This document shows, piece by piece, positions 54,938 to 63,913 of a DNA stretch of 64,000 nt (position 1 is the first letter of the stretch; the number at the start of each line of letters is the position of its first letter). The stretch spans positions 124,001 through 188,000 of the forward strand of contig JAGVMP010000009.1 of the NCBI GenBank assembly GCA_020053735.1, written 5' to 3'. The notes beneath the pieces are model-generated. The model made no database searches. It was given only the letters and a program-made list of their open reading frames with translations, and was not told the DNA's origin. Made by a program: the position numbers and the translations under genes. Source of the DNA: Pseudomonadota bacterium (GTDB lineage: Bacteria > Pseudomonadota > Gammaproteobacteria > Burkholderiales > Methylophilaceae).

Positions 54938-55210
54938 GTGAACAAATCAGAATTGATTGATCAAATTGCAAAAGCTGCTGGTATTTCAAAAGCTGCGGCT
55001 GGCCGTTCTTTAGACGCGACAACAGATGCAATTACTGCAGCACTTAAGAAAGGTAACTTGGTTACTTTAATTGGTTTCGGTTCATTTTATGTGGGCAAGC
55101 GCGAAGCGCGTAATGGCCGTAATCCTCGTACTGGCGCTACAATTAAAATCAAAGCGGCAAATTCTCCTAAGTTTAGGGCTGGTAAAGCGCTTAAAGATGC
55201 TGTAAACTAA
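54938..55210 (+). CDS. hupB: DNA-binding protein HU-beta
   Basis: HU is a small histone-like protein that bends and compacts DNA. The 90-residue sequence is complete: [20 protein letters not shown] at the start, [21 protein letters not shown] as the DNA-binding arm with the conserved Pro, and a C-terminal [13 protein letters not shown]. The start codon is GTG with AGAGGGGA upstream. Two tRNA genes follow. Confidence 0.97.
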   Translation: MNKSELIDQIAKAAGISKAAAGRSLDATTDAITAALKKGNLVTLIGFGSFYVGKREARNGRNPRTGATIKIKAANSPKFRAGKALKDAVN

Positions 55211-55286
55211 TGGTCTTTGCTGGTTAAGCAATTAATCAGCAAATTGAGTTAGTTATATGCTTTATTTTAGGTAAATAAAGCACGTA

Positions 55287-55362
55287 GGGTGCTTAGCTCA
55301 GTTGGTAGAGCGTCGCCCTTACAAGGCGAATGTCAGCGGTTCGACCCCGTTAGCACCCACCA
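55287..55362 (+). tRNA. tRNA-Val (TAC)
   Basis: The 76-nt cloverleaf starts GGGTGCTTAGCTCAGTTGGT. It has anticodon TAC in CTTACAA, GGTTCGACCCC in the T arm and encoded CCA. The acceptor GGGTGCT pairs with AGCACCC. tRNA-Asp lies 119 bp downstream. Confidence 0.97.
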
Positions 55363-55393
55363 AAACTAACACACATCGCCTCGAAATTTGATT

Positions 55394-55428
55394 AAGAGTG
55401 CTAGATTTTTTAGCACTCTTTCATTTTG
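55394..55428 (+). terminator. Terminator after tRNA-Val
   Basis: AAGAGTGCTA and TAGCACTCTT form a perfect 10-bp stem with a 7-nt T-rich loop, followed by TCATTTT. It lies 31 nt after the tRNA end. Confidence 0.82.
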
Positions 55429-55481
55429 AAGTGTGTAATGTTGAGGTTCATGTGTGAGTAGTTGTAGATAGTAGTAAAACT

Positions 55482-55558
55482 GGAGTGGTAGTTCAGTTGG
55501 TTAGAATACCGGCCTGTCACGCCGGGGGTCGCGGGTTCGAGTCCCGTCCACTCCGCCA
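55482..55558 (+). tRNA. tRNA-Asp (GTC)
   Basis: The 77-nt cloverleaf starts GGAGTGGTAGTTCAGTTGGT. It has anticodon GTC in CTGTCAC, GGTTCGAGTCC in the T arm and encoded CCA. The acceptor GGAGTGG pairs with CCACTCC. Confidence 0.97.
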
Positions 55559-55563
55559 ATTTA

Positions 55564-55594
55564 TAAAAAAGCGAGCTTCTTAGCTCGCTTTTTT
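55564..55594 (+). terminator. Terminator after tRNA-Asp
   Basis: AAAAAAGCGAGCTTCTTAGC followed by TCGCTTTTTT forms a stem AAAAAGCGAGCT/AGCTCGCTTTTT with a short loop, just after the tRNA CCA. Confidence 0.92.
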
Positions 55595-55787
55595 ATTGCT
55601 TTATACGTTAGCCTCAAGTTGTAATGTATATGGTCTGCAGTGCAAGTTGTTTTAGCAAGTTTACGCTTTTTGCACATCGCGCAAGAACTAATTGCACATC
55701 ATCACCATCAATTACAAGAAGCTTTGTTACAACTGTTATATAATGTTGCGGTAAGAAAAATCCAGTAAAAATGATAGAGAGTGAAGC

Positions 55788-57701
55788 ATGTTAGAAGCAA
55801 TTAGAAAACACACCCAAGGCTGGTTGGCTAAAGTTATTTTGGCGCTTATTACCATTCCATTCGCATTATTTGGTATTGATTCTTACCTAAACGATGCGGG
55901 TAGCAATGTGGCCGTAGCTAAAGTAAATGGCGATAAAATATCCATTCAGGAATACAGCAATGCGGTAGATACGGTGCGTGATCGCTTGCAATCGCAAGGT
56001 CAAAAAGTGGACGCTGCTATGTTGGAAAGTGCTGAGCTGAAGCAATCTGTATTAGATGGTTTAATTACGCGACGCTTGGTGAACAAAGAAATTGTTGATG
56101 CGAATTTTAAAATTAGCGATGAGCAACTAAGTCAGCATATTTTGGGTATGCCAGAGTTTCAAGAAAACGGTAAATTTTCTGAAGTGTTGTACCAAAAAAC
56201 CCTTGAACAAAACAGGTTAACCGCGTCCAGGTTTGAGAACGACAGGCGTGCCGACATGTTAACGCAGCAAGCGCGCGAAGGCATATCTAATTTGGTATTC
56301 GTGCCAAAAAGCGTAGCTGAACAAACCCTGAAATTTGCACATCAACAGCGCGATATTAGCGTGGCAGATATTAAAACCGCAGAGTTTATTAAACAAGTAA
56401 AAGTAACGCCAGAGGAAGTAAAAGCTTACTACGAGCTGCACAAAGCCAAATTCAAAACACCAGAGCAAGTTAAGTTGGAGTTTGCTTTGTTATCGGCGGC
56501 AGGCTTAGTAGCACAAACTTTAGTATCCGATGAAGAAGTGAAACAGTTTTATCAGGAAAACGCAGAAAAATTTCAAGGTGACGAGCAGCGTCAAGCCAGT
56601 CATATTTTAATTGGCTTTGGCGTAGGTGCGACTGCACAAGAGAAAGCCGCAGCTAAAGAAAAAGCAGCCGACTTATTGGCACAATTGAAGAAAAATCCAA
56701 AATTATTTGAAGAACTGGCCACTAAACACTCGCAAGACCCAGGGTCAGCCACCAAAGGTGGTGATTTGGGTAGTTTTGCGCGTGGTGCGATGGTAAAGCC
56801 GTTTGAAGAAGCTGCGTTCAGTATGAAAGTGAATCAAATCAGCGACATTGTAGAATCTGAGTTTGGTTATCATATTATTAAAGTGACTGGTCTTACAGGT
56901 CAAAGCACCTCATTTGATAGTATGAAAGCGCAAATTAAAGGCGAGCTTAGCTGGCAAAAAGCGCAAGCCAAATATGCAGAGCTTTCCGAAGAATTCAGCA
57001 ATACTGTCTATGAGCAATCGGGTAGTTTAAAACCTGTCGCTGAAAAGTTTGGTATTCAATTGCAACAAAGTGGCTGGCTCAGTCGTGAAGATGGCGCTAA
57101 ATTTTTTAAAAGTGAAAAACTGATTGGCTTGGTGTTCGCAGATGAGGTGTTAAAAGAAAAGCGCAATTCAGAAGCAGTAGAAGTTTCTGCCAATAATTTA
57201 GTATCAGCACGCGTGTTAGAGTACAAAGCCTCTGCGCCACGTACTTTTGATGAGGTTAAGGGCGGCATTGAAGCTTTGCTTAAACTGGAAGCAGCAGAAA
57301 AGCTAGTCACAGAGAAGGGCGAAGCGGCTTTAGCTAAGCTGAAAGCAGGCGCGGCCCTTGATGATAGTGCAGTAGACGATTTAGAGTGGATTCCAACGGT
57401 GACGGTAGATAGAAAAAATGCACAAGGTTTCACCGATATTGTCATGAACAATGCTTATAAAGTGGATAGCAGCAAATTACCGGGCTACATAGGTTTTATG
57501 AATGGTAAAAATAGTTACTCCATTGTACAAGTGAGCCGTGTAGACAACGCCCTATCGTCAGATGAGGAGGCTAAAAAAGCTGCTGAAGCTGAACTGCAGG
57601 ATGCGATTACTGCTGAATACGTGAGCGCCTATGGTAAATCGCTTAAAGCGAAAAGTGACATTGTGGTGAATCGTAAATTACTGGAAACTTCTAGCCAGTA
57701 G
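55788..57701 (+). CDS. ppiD: Periplasmic folding chaperone PpiD
   Basis: PpiD is anchored in the inner membrane and assists proteins leaving the Sec translocon. The 637-residue protein has MLEAIRKHTQGWLAKVILALITIPFALFGIDSY (anchor about residues 13-31) and a SurA-like N-terminal chaperone region. One parvulin domain lies near residues 262-365 (ASHILIGFGVGATAQEK, FEELATKHSQDPGSATKGGDLG, SEFGYHIIKVTG), and a C-terminal chaperone domain follows. It follows the lon-hupB-tRNA block and has its own terminator. Confidence 0.96.
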   Translation: MLEAIRKHTQGWLAKVILALITIPFALFGIDSYLNDAGSNVAVAKVNGDKISIQEYSNAVDTVRDRLQSQGQKVDAAMLESAELKQSVLDGLITRRLVNKEIVDANFKISDEQLSQHILGMPEFQENGKFSEVLYQKTLEQNRLTASRFENDRRADMLTQQAREGISNLVFVPKSVAEQTLKFAHQQRDISVADIKTAEFIKQVKVTPEEVKAYYELHKAKFKTPEQVKLEFALLSAAGLVAQTLVSDEEVKQFYQENAEKFQGDEQRQASHILIGFGVGATAQEKAAAKEKAADLLAQLKKNPKLFEELATKHSQDPGSATKGGDLGSFARGAMVKPFEEAAFSMKVNQISDIVESEFGYHIIKVTGLTGQSTSFDSMKAQIKGELSWQKAQAKYAELSEEFSNTVYEQSGSLKPVAEKFGIQLQQSGWLSREDGAKFFKSEKLIGLVFADEVLKEKRNSEAVEVSANNLVSARVLEYKASAPRTFDEVKGGIEALLKLEAAEKLVTEKGEAALAKLKAGAALDDSAVDDLEWIPTVTVDRKNAQGFTDIVMNNAYKVDSSKLPGYIGFMNGKNSYSIVQVSRVDNALSSDEEAKKAAEAELQDAITAEYVSAYGKSLKAKSDIVVNRKLLETSSQ

Positions 57702-57717
57702 TGATGATAGAGATTGA

Positions 57718-57761
57718 AAGAGCCGATGCCAGAATTATATTTCTGGCATCGGCTCTTTTTA
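57718..57761 (+). terminator. Strong terminator after ppiD
   Basis: AAAGAGCCGATGCCAGAA and its exact complement TTCTGGCATCGGCTCTTT form an 18-bp perfect stem with a short loop, followed by TT. It lies 16 nt after the ppiD stop. Confidence 0.95.
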
Positions 57762-57778
57762 CGTGTTAAAACAATATG

Positions 57779-57812
57779 CTCTGGAGGCCAATATCCATAA
57801 GGCCTGTAAGGC
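57779..57812 (+). repeat. Repeat copy (module B), intergenic between convergent ppiD and fabI
   Basis: CTCTGGAGGCCAATATCCAT followed by AAGGCCTGTAAGGC. It has the CCAATATCCATAAGGCCTG core, identical to the gltX and mch copies over the NIHK-coding part, but is untranslated here. Confidence 0.8.
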
Positions 57813-57823
57813 ATATGTTTTGA

Positions 57824-58612
57824 TTAGTCTATTTGGCCTGCAGCAGTGATGTTCATACCACCATCGACATAAGTAATTTCACCAGTAATGCCTGAGGCTA
57901 AGTCACTGCATAAAAATGCGGCAGTATTGCCCACTTCTTCAATGGTGACATTACGGCGCAGCGCGGCATGACGCTCATTAAAGCCGATCATTTTGTCAAA
58001 GTCAGCAATGCCAGAGGCTGCAAGCGTTTTTATAGGGCCTGCAGACACCGCATTAACGCGGATGCCCCTAGGGCCTAGGCTTTGTGCTAAGTAGCGTACG
58101 TTAGCCTCTAAACTGGCCTTGGCGACACCCATCACGTTGTAGTTAGGCATGGTACGCTCGGCACCCAAGTAAGAAAGCGTCAGTAGGCTGCCGTTGCGAC
58201 CTTGCATCATGGGGTAAGCTGCTTTGGCAAGGGCAGAAAAACTATACGAACTGATGTCGTGGGCGATTCTAAAATATTCGCGGTTGACTGCATCTAAATA
58301 GTCACCCTCAAGTGCAACTTTTGGTACAAAAGCTAGTGAGTGCACTAAGCCATCTAAGCCATCCCAGTGTTTAGCAAGCGCTGGGAAGAGGGCGTCAATT
58401 TGTGCATCTTCCGCTACATCACATGGCAATATAATTTTAGAACCAAAATCTGCTGCCAAATCGGCCACGCGCTGTGCGTGCTTTTCCATTTGGTAGGTAA
58501 AGGCCAGCTCAGCACCTTCACGCTTCATGGCACCTGCAATGCCATAAGCAATGCTTCGATTGCTAAGTAAGCCTGCAATTAATATTCTTTTACCTGCTAA
58601 AAATCCCATCAT
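57824..58612 (-). CDS. fabI: Enoyl-ACP reductase (NADH)
   Basis: FabI carries out the last reduction in each cycle of fatty acid elongation. The 262-residue SDR-fold protein starts [23 protein letters not shown] and has the FabI-type catalytic pair in [20 protein letters not shown] (Tyr-x6-Lys). [24 protein letters not shown] and the C-terminal [12 protein letters not shown] follow. Length and motifs fit FabI rather than FabV or FabK. It lies 18 nt after the transporter permease gene on the minus strand. Confidence 0.96.
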   Translation of the reverse strand: MMGFLAGKRILIAGLLSNRSIAYGIAGAMKREGAELAFTYQMEKHAQRVADLAADFGSKIILPCDVAEDAQIDALFPALAKHWDGLDGLVHSLAFVPKVALEGDYLDAVNREYFRIAHDISSYSFSALAKAAYPMMQGRNGSLLTLSYLGAERTMPNYNVMGVAKASLEANVRYLAQSLGPRGIRVNAVSAGPIKTLAASGIADFDKMIGFNERHAALRRNVTIEEVGNTAAFLCSDLASGITGEITYVDGGMNITAAGQID

Positions 58613-58630
58613 GCCATCCTATCTGCTAAC

Positions 58631-59470
58631 TTATCTATTATTTTCACTGCGCGGGTCAAGCGCATCACGCAAGCCCTCACCAAGCAAATTATACCCCAAT
58701 ACGGTAATTAAAATCGCCAAACCAGGGAACAGGGATAGCCACCAAGCGAATTGGATATAGTCTTTCCCATCGGTGAGAATGTTGCCCCATGAAGCCTGCG
58801 GTGCTTGCACGCCCAGCCCTAGAAAGCTCAAGCCAGATTCCATTAACACCGCGCCAGCCACGCCTAAAACTGAGCTGACAATAATGGGTGTCAGGCTGTT
58901 GGGCAATAAGTGGGTAAAGATTAAGCGTGCATCTTTTGCGCCTAAGGTACGCGATGCCAATACAAATTCACGCCCACTTAAACTTAAAAACTCTGCACGC
59001 ACTAAGCGTGTAACGCCCATCCAAGAGGTCAGGCCAATCACTATCATCACGTTGATGATAGAAGGTGTTAAAAAAGCGATTACGGCGAGAATAAGAAAAA
59101 AACTAGGGATAGACAGCATAACGTCGACCAAGCGCATGATTAAAGTATCTACCCAGCCACGATAATAGCCAGCGATGGCACCCAGCAGGATGCCGATGGC
59201 AGTGGAAATGCCAACAGCGACTAAGCCCACCAACAAGGAAATACGGCCTCCGTAAAGCATACGACTGAGTACGTCGCGGCCCAGGCCATCCGTCCCCATC
59301 CAGTGTTGCCATGAAGGCGAAAGTAAAATGGCTTTTACATTAATGTCATTGGGATCGTAGGGTGCAATAACTGGCGCCAACATGGCCAGTAAAAACACCA
59401 ACACGATAATGACGAAGCCAGCTTTAGATAAAGGGTTTTGTAAGGCTCTTTGCAATAAGCTTTTGTTCAT
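58631..59470 (-). CDS. Peptide/oligopeptide ABC transporter permease (DppC/OppC type)
   Basis: From ATG 59470 the product is ~279 residues with about six membrane spans. It has the N-terminal OppC_N segment (NPLSKAGFVIIVLVFLLAML, APYDPNDIN), GTDGLGRDVLSRMLYGGRISLLVG, and the EAA loop region REFVLASRTLGAKDARLIFTHLLPNS. It forms the inner-membrane channel with the upstream permease. The 16-codon extension in the track overlaps the upstream gene and is rejected. The ATPase genes are not in the window. Confidence 0.9.
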   Translation of the reverse strand: MNKSLLQRALQNPLSKAGFVIIVLVFLLAMLAPVIAPYDPNDINVKAILLSPSWQHWMGTDGLGRDVLSRMLYGGRISLLVGLVAVGISTAIGILLGAIAGYYRGWVDTLIMRLVDVMLSIPSFFLILAVIAFLTPSIINVMIVIGLTSWMGVTRLVRAEFLSLSGREFVLASRTLGAKDARLIFTHLLPNSLTPIIVSSVLGVAGAVLMESGLSFLGLGVQAPQASWGNILTDGKDYIQFAWWLSLFPGLAILITVLGYNLLGEGLRDALDPRSENNR

Positions 59471-59475
59471 TGCGT

Positions 59476-60498
59476 TTAATCTCTCATTACGCCACGGCGC
59501 ACGCGCGGATCTGCCCAAGCATAAGCAATATCGGCAATTAAATTACCTATTAATGTAAGCGCTGAGCCGATGGTCAAAATGCCCATAATCACTGGAAAAT
59601 CACGCATCATCACCGCATCAAAAAATAGTTTGCCCATACCAGGGATGGCGAATATGGTTTCTGCAATGACTGAGCCACCGATTAAGCCAGGGATTGATAA
59701 GCCAACAATAGTGATAAGTGGTAGCAGAGCGTTTCTTAAAGCGTGGGTATAAACGACTTGATGTTCGCTTAGACCTTTAGCCCTAGCCGTTGTGATGTAA
59801 TCTTGATGGAACACATCTAACATCCCATTTTTAACAAATAGTGTAATACCTGCTAGGCCTGTAATAGAAGGAATGATGACGGGTAAAAATAAATGGCTTA
59901 AGCTATCTTTAACTTTGCCCCAAGTGTCGAAAGTATCGTAATTAATACTGTGCAATCCAGAAATTGGCAGCCAATTGTTCACTACGCCTAGCCAATACAT
60001 CAGTAATAAAGACAGCCAAAAACCAGGAATAGAAAAGCCGATAAAATTGAATAGCGTAATGGATTTATCTTGCCAGAACCCATATTTTCTTGCAGCGATA
60101 ATACCTAGTGGAATCGCTAATGTGAGTGTAATGATTAAGCCTAAAACATTAATCATCAAGGTAATTGGCAACGCTTCTTGGATCATGCCTTTTGTGACAT
60201 TGCCGTCTTTGTCTCTTGTTTGCCAAAATACAGGTTTTTGGTGGCTGGCGAAAGAGTTGCCAAAATCTAAGGTGGTCATGCGCTTCAGCCACAAGCCATA
60301 TTGCACAATCACTGGCTTATCTAAATTGTACAGTTCGCGCAATTTTTGGCGCGATTCCTCACTGGTTTTTGGGTTGAACGAAGCTTCATTATTGGTAATG
60401 TCTCCCGGCGCTAAGTGCATAATAAAGAACGAAATTAAGCTAATCCCTATTAACAAAGGAATCATCCATAACACGCGTTTAATGAGATATTTAAGCAT
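59476..60498 (-). CDS. Peptide/oligopeptide ABC transporter permease (DppB/OppB type)
   Basis: The 340-residue permease starts LKYLIKRVLWMIPLLIGISLISFFIMHLAPGD, the typical DppB/OppB N-terminus. The EAA loop region reads YITTARAKGLSEHQVVYTHALRNALLPLITIVG, with about six membrane spans. A long periplasmic loop (residues ~40-95) includes a segment rich in charged residues. It lies 18 nt after the binding-protein gene and 5 nt before the second permease. Confidence 0.91.
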   Translation of the reverse strand: MLKYLIKRVLWMIPLLIGISLISFFIMHLAPGDITNNEASFNPKTSEESRQKLRELYNLDKPVIVQYGLWLKRMTTLDFGNSFASHQKPVFWQTRDKDGNVTKGMIQEALPITLMINVLGLIITLTLAIPLGIIAARKYGFWQDKSITLFNFIGFSIPGFWLSLLLMYWLGVVNNWLPISGLHSINYDTFDTWGKVKDSLSHLFLPVIIPSITGLAGITLFVKNGMLDVFHQDYITTARAKGLSEHQVVYTHALRNALLPLITIVGLSIPGLIGGSVIAETIFAIPGMGKLFFDAVMMRDFPVIMGILTIGSALTLIGNLIADIAYAWADPRVRRGVMRD

Positions 60499-60516
60499 AT
60501 AAATTTTTATAAATAT

Positions 60517-62220
60517 TTAGTTAGCGCTTATTTCTGTTCTGCCAGATACAGGCCGTCTTAACGGCTCAGGAATATACCAGTCGTAAGTATTCCAGCCCAC
60601 ACCAGCTGGCGGGGCAGGGTTTTCAATACCTTTCACGCGCTTGTGAATCGCGCTTAATCCGTAGCCTGCCGACAAATACACAATTGGGCTATCCTCAAGC
60701 AAAACACGTGCAAATTCATGATAAATTTTCTGGCGTTTATCGGGGTTCAATTCTGTGCGGCCTTGCTCGAGTAACTTATCGATGCTGGGGTTATTGTAAC
60801 CAATAAAATTAAATTGGCCTGGGGCTTGTTGGCTGGAATGCCAAATATTGAATTGGTCTGGATCTAGCCCTAGTCCCCAACCCAAAATTACCACGTCGAA
60901 ATCGCCCGTTTTAATAAAACGACTGATAAAACTGGCCCACTCAATGGCACGGACATTCGCTTGTATTCCCACGTTTTTTAAGCGACGCTGAATTAACACG
61001 GCAGACTTTTCGCGTTCTTTGTTTTGATTGGTCAGAATTTCAAAGCTAAATGGCTTTCCATCACGCTCTAACACGCCATCACCGTCAATGTCGGTAAATC
61101 CTGCTTCTTTTAATAATACTTTTGCTTTTTTTGGGTCGTAAGGATAGGGTTTTAAATCAGGATTGCTCCAGCGTGTGCCAGGCTTATAAGGCGAAGCAAT
61201 ATCAATACCCAAACCTAAATACACACCATCAATAATTTCTTGTTTATCAATGGCGTAGTTAATGGCTTTGCGCACGCGAACGTCATCATAAGGCTTACGT
61301 TTGAGGTTAAAGCCCATATAGGTGTAGCTATTACCAAGCTCCTTGTAGAGTGCTAATTTCTGCTTCAGCTCAGGTCGCGCGGGGATAATGCGCACATACT
61401 TAATCGGGTCTAGCCCCATGCTGTCAATATTATCTGCCATCAGCTCTAAAAACTGCGCTGATGAATCTGGAATGATGCGCGTCACCAAGTTATCAATTTT
61501 AGCTTGGCCAAGTACTGATGAAGGGTTGCGTGACAGTTTAATATTTTCACCATTTGCCCAGCTATCCAATTTGTAATAGTTGCTACCAACTGGTTTGCGC
61601 GCAAAGGCAGTGGTGTGTAGGTCTTGGCCTTGCAGCAAATGCTTTGGCAATATCTGCAAACCAGCCCAGCTATCTAGTGCAGGCGCATAGGCTTGATCGT
61701 AAGTCACACTAAATGTCAGTGCGTCAGGCGTTTCGGCTTTTTTAACCAACTGAAAATCTGAAGCATAGGGGCTGCGTGTTTTCTCGTCAGTAACGGCCTG
61801 CCATGTCCACAATACATCTGCACTGGTGAGCGGTTTTCCATCTGACCATTTAAGATTGGGCTTTAATTTAAAGGTGATGGTTTTTTGGTCGCTAGAAACC
61901 TGCCAGCCTTCAACGAGCTCACCTTCTAAATCTAAATTTTTATCGTATTTGAGTAGCTTATTGAAGATATTGGAGGATATTGCGCCGGCAGCCGACTCGC
62001 CTGCTACCATGTAGATTAACCCAGAAGGCTCGCCTATGGTGGCATCCAGTAAAGTGCCACCTGATTGACTAGGGTAAGATTTGTTGAGATTGCTTAAGGC
62101 CTGTGCGCTTAACTCTTGGGAAGAGTCGCCGCAAGCACTAAGGACTAGGCAGGTGGCAATGACTCTATATTTAGCATTTCTTTTTAAAAACTGGTTGATT
62201 AGAAATGCTAAATTTTTCAT
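60517..62220 (-). CDS. Peptide ABC transporter substrate-binding lipoprotein
   Basis: The 567-residue protein has a signal peptide with lipobox VLSACGDSS, so it is a lipoprotein. It has the SBP_bac_5 fold: GGTLLDATIGEPSGLIYMVAG at the start, VEGWQVSSDQKTITFKLKPNLKWSDGKPLTSADVLWTW, and YDDVRVRKAINYAIDKQEIIDGVYLG. It binds peptides or related solutes for the two permeases downstream. It starts only 6 nt after the mltD stop, so the two may be co-transcribed, which is an unusual pairing. Confidence 0.9.
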   Translation of the reverse strand: MKNLAFLINQFLKRNAKYRVIATCLVLSACGDSSQELSAQALSNLNKSYPSQSGGTLLDATIGEPSGLIYMVAGESAAGAISSNIFNKLLKYDKNLDLEGELVEGWQVSSDQKTITFKLKPNLKWSDGKPLTSADVLWTWQAVTDEKTRSPYASDFQLVKKAETPDALTFSVTYDQAYAPALDSWAGLQILPKHLLQGQDLHTTAFARKPVGSNYYKLDSWANGENIKLSRNPSSVLGQAKIDNLVTRIIPDSSAQFLELMADNIDSMGLDPIKYVRIIPARPELKQKLALYKELGNSYTYMGFNLKRKPYDDVRVRKAINYAIDKQEIIDGVYLGLGIDIASPYKPGTRWSNPDLKPYPYDPKKAKVLLKEAGFTDIDGDGVLERDGKPFSFEILTNQNKEREKSAVLIQRRLKNVGIQANVRAIEWASFISRFIKTGDFDVVILGWGLGLDPDQFNIWHSSQQAPGQFNFIGYNNPSIDKLLEQGRTELNPDKRQKIYHEFARVLLEDSPIVYLSAGYGLSAIHKRVKGIENPAPPAGVGWNTYDWYIPEPLRRPVSGRTEISAN

Positions 62221-62226
62221 ATGCTA

Positions 62227-63819
62227 TTATTTTAATCGAATATGCGACCTTGCGCGAATACGTTTGGATGACTTATGGTTGGTTTTAATGTGTTTGCTTC
62301 TTATGCTTTTTCTGTTCGCGTTTGCTTTGGTCGTTTTAAAGCTAGCCTTTTTGAAGCCACCTTCTTTAATGGTTAAGTTTTGCCCTACTTTAACTTTAGT
62401 ACTTCTTAATCCGTTCAATTCTTTCAAACTTTGCGTGCTGGTGTCATACCTTGCGGCAAGCGCATTTAATGTTTCACCCTTTTTAACTTTGTGTATGATG
62501 CGATGAGTTGCCTTAGGTTCATCAGCATTTACATCAATTTCAATATTGTTGCTTGCATGATTGTTAACCATCAAGTCGCTAGCGTTGATGGTCTCAACAT
62601 TGTTGTCCGCAGATACATTATAAGTAGCGCTGTAGGTGGCTGGCACCAACATGGTTTGTGCAGTGCGTAACTTGCCAGAGCTAGGTAAGCTGTTCACTGT
62701 GCGTAAACTGCTGACATTGGTGCCAAATTTTTTCGCGATGCTATCCACGCGTTCGCCGCGTTTGGCACTGTAAGTTTGCCAGCTAGTGAGAGGTTTGTCG
62801 TAACTGGCGAGGTTGTCTACAAAGCGTTCTGCAGCCCAAACAGGTAATAAAAGTTGGTGTTTTTCGCCTTGCGAAGTAATCGTAGATATAATTATGGGGC
62901 GGTTGTAACTAGGGTTGAGTGCACTGAATTCTTCATAAGAGATTTCAGCTAGTTGCGCTGCTAATTTAGCATCGATTTGCTTTGGAGTCGTTACCCGTGC
63001 AAAGTAGGGGCGGTTAGGCATAGCCGCAATATTGAGACCATATTTTCCAGGGTCAGTCACAATGTTTTTAATGGCTTGTAGCTTAGGTACATAGTTACGT
63101 GTTTCGGGGGGTAAGCTTAAACTTTGGTAATTAGTCGCTAAGCCTAGTCGACGATTTTTATCAATCGCGCGCTGTACGGTGCCTTCGCCTGCGTTATAGG
63201 CGGCTAAAGCGAGATCCCACGAGCCAAACATGCCATGCAGTTTTTGCAAATAATCAAGCGCAGCATCTGTTGCAGCGGTAACATCACGACGATTATCTAC
63301 CCACCAGTTTTGCTGCAGACCAAAATGCTTGCCAGTAGCAGGCACAAATTGCCAGATGCCAGAGGCTTTACTGCGGGAATATGCTTGCGGGTTAAACGCA
63401 CTCTCAATCATTGGTAAAAGTGCAATCTCAGTAGGCATGCCGCGTTTTTGTACTTCTTCAACAATGTGAAATAGGTAGCGTTGGCTACGCTCCATCATGC
63501 GTTGAATATAATCTGGGCGGGTTGAGTACCATTGTTCATGCGTACTAGTGTAAGGCGACTTTACATCAGGCAGCTCGTAGCCATCTTTAATGCGCGCCCA
63601 TAAATCGTTATCTGTCGTATCGTCTGTAGCGCTTTCATGCGCTGCATCCATGTCTGCCAATAGCTCTTGTACTGGGTCACTTAATAAATTAGGCTCGTTG
63701 ATATATTCAATTTTTACGCCTGCAAGATTGGTATCAGCCAGTGCGCTAAAAGAGTAAAACATGCCGGCAGCCAGTAACAATAAGCTTGTGAGGCCAATTG
63801 CTATTTTTTTCTTGGACAT
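62227..63819 (-). CDS. mltD: Membrane-bound lytic murein transglycosylase D (LysM)
   Basis: MltD cleaves peptidoglycan glycan strands. From ATG 63819 the product is ~530 residues with a hydrophobic N-terminal signal (IAIGLTSLLLLAAGMFYSFSALA). The transglycosylase domain contains ALLPMIESAFNPQAYSRSKASGIWQFVPATGKHFGL with the catalytic Glu, and LALAAYNAGEGTVQRAI. Two LysM repeats near the C-terminus (YSAKRGERVDSIAKKFG and HKVKKGETLNALAARYD) bind glycan. The tail is very basic (Lys/Arg-rich). The 17-codon track extension lacks a better start. Confidence 0.93.
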   Translation of the reverse strand: MSKKKIAIGLTSLLLLAAGMFYSFSALADTNLAGVKIEYINEPNLLSDPVQELLADMDAAHESATDDTTDNDLWARIKDGYELPDVKSPYTSTHEQWYSTRPDYIQRMMERSQRYLFHIVEEVQKRGMPTEIALLPMIESAFNPQAYSRSKASGIWQFVPATGKHFGLQQNWWVDNRRDVTAATDAALDYLQKLHGMFGSWDLALAAYNAGEGTVQRAIDKNRRLGLATNYQSLSLPPETRNYVPKLQAIKNIVTDPGKYGLNIAAMPNRPYFARVTTPKQIDAKLAAQLAEISYEEFSALNPSYNRPIIISTITSQGEKHQLLLPVWAAERFVDNLASYDKPLTSWQTYSAKRGERVDSIAKKFGTNVSSLRTVNSLPSSGKLRTAQTMLVPATYSATYNVSADNNVETINASDLMVNNHASNNIEIDVNADEPKATHRIIHKVKKGETLNALAARYDTSTQSLKELNGLRSTKVKVGQNLTIKEGGFKKASFKTTKANANRKSIRSKHIKTNHKSSKRIRARSHIRLK

Positions 63820-63896
63820 AGCATTGGCTTTTGTTTGCGCTTTACATACAAACCGCGAATGTGTTTTCATTTGGCTACCAACTTTTTTAACGAAAG

Positions 63897-63913
63897 TCCA
63901 TGGTAGCCATGGA
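63897..63913. other. Short perfect palindrome upstream of mltD
   Basis: TCCATGG-TAG-CCATGGA is a perfect 7-bp inverted repeat about 80 bp before the mltD start. The rest of 63820-64000 has no gene or clear promoter that I can support. Confidence 0.35.
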
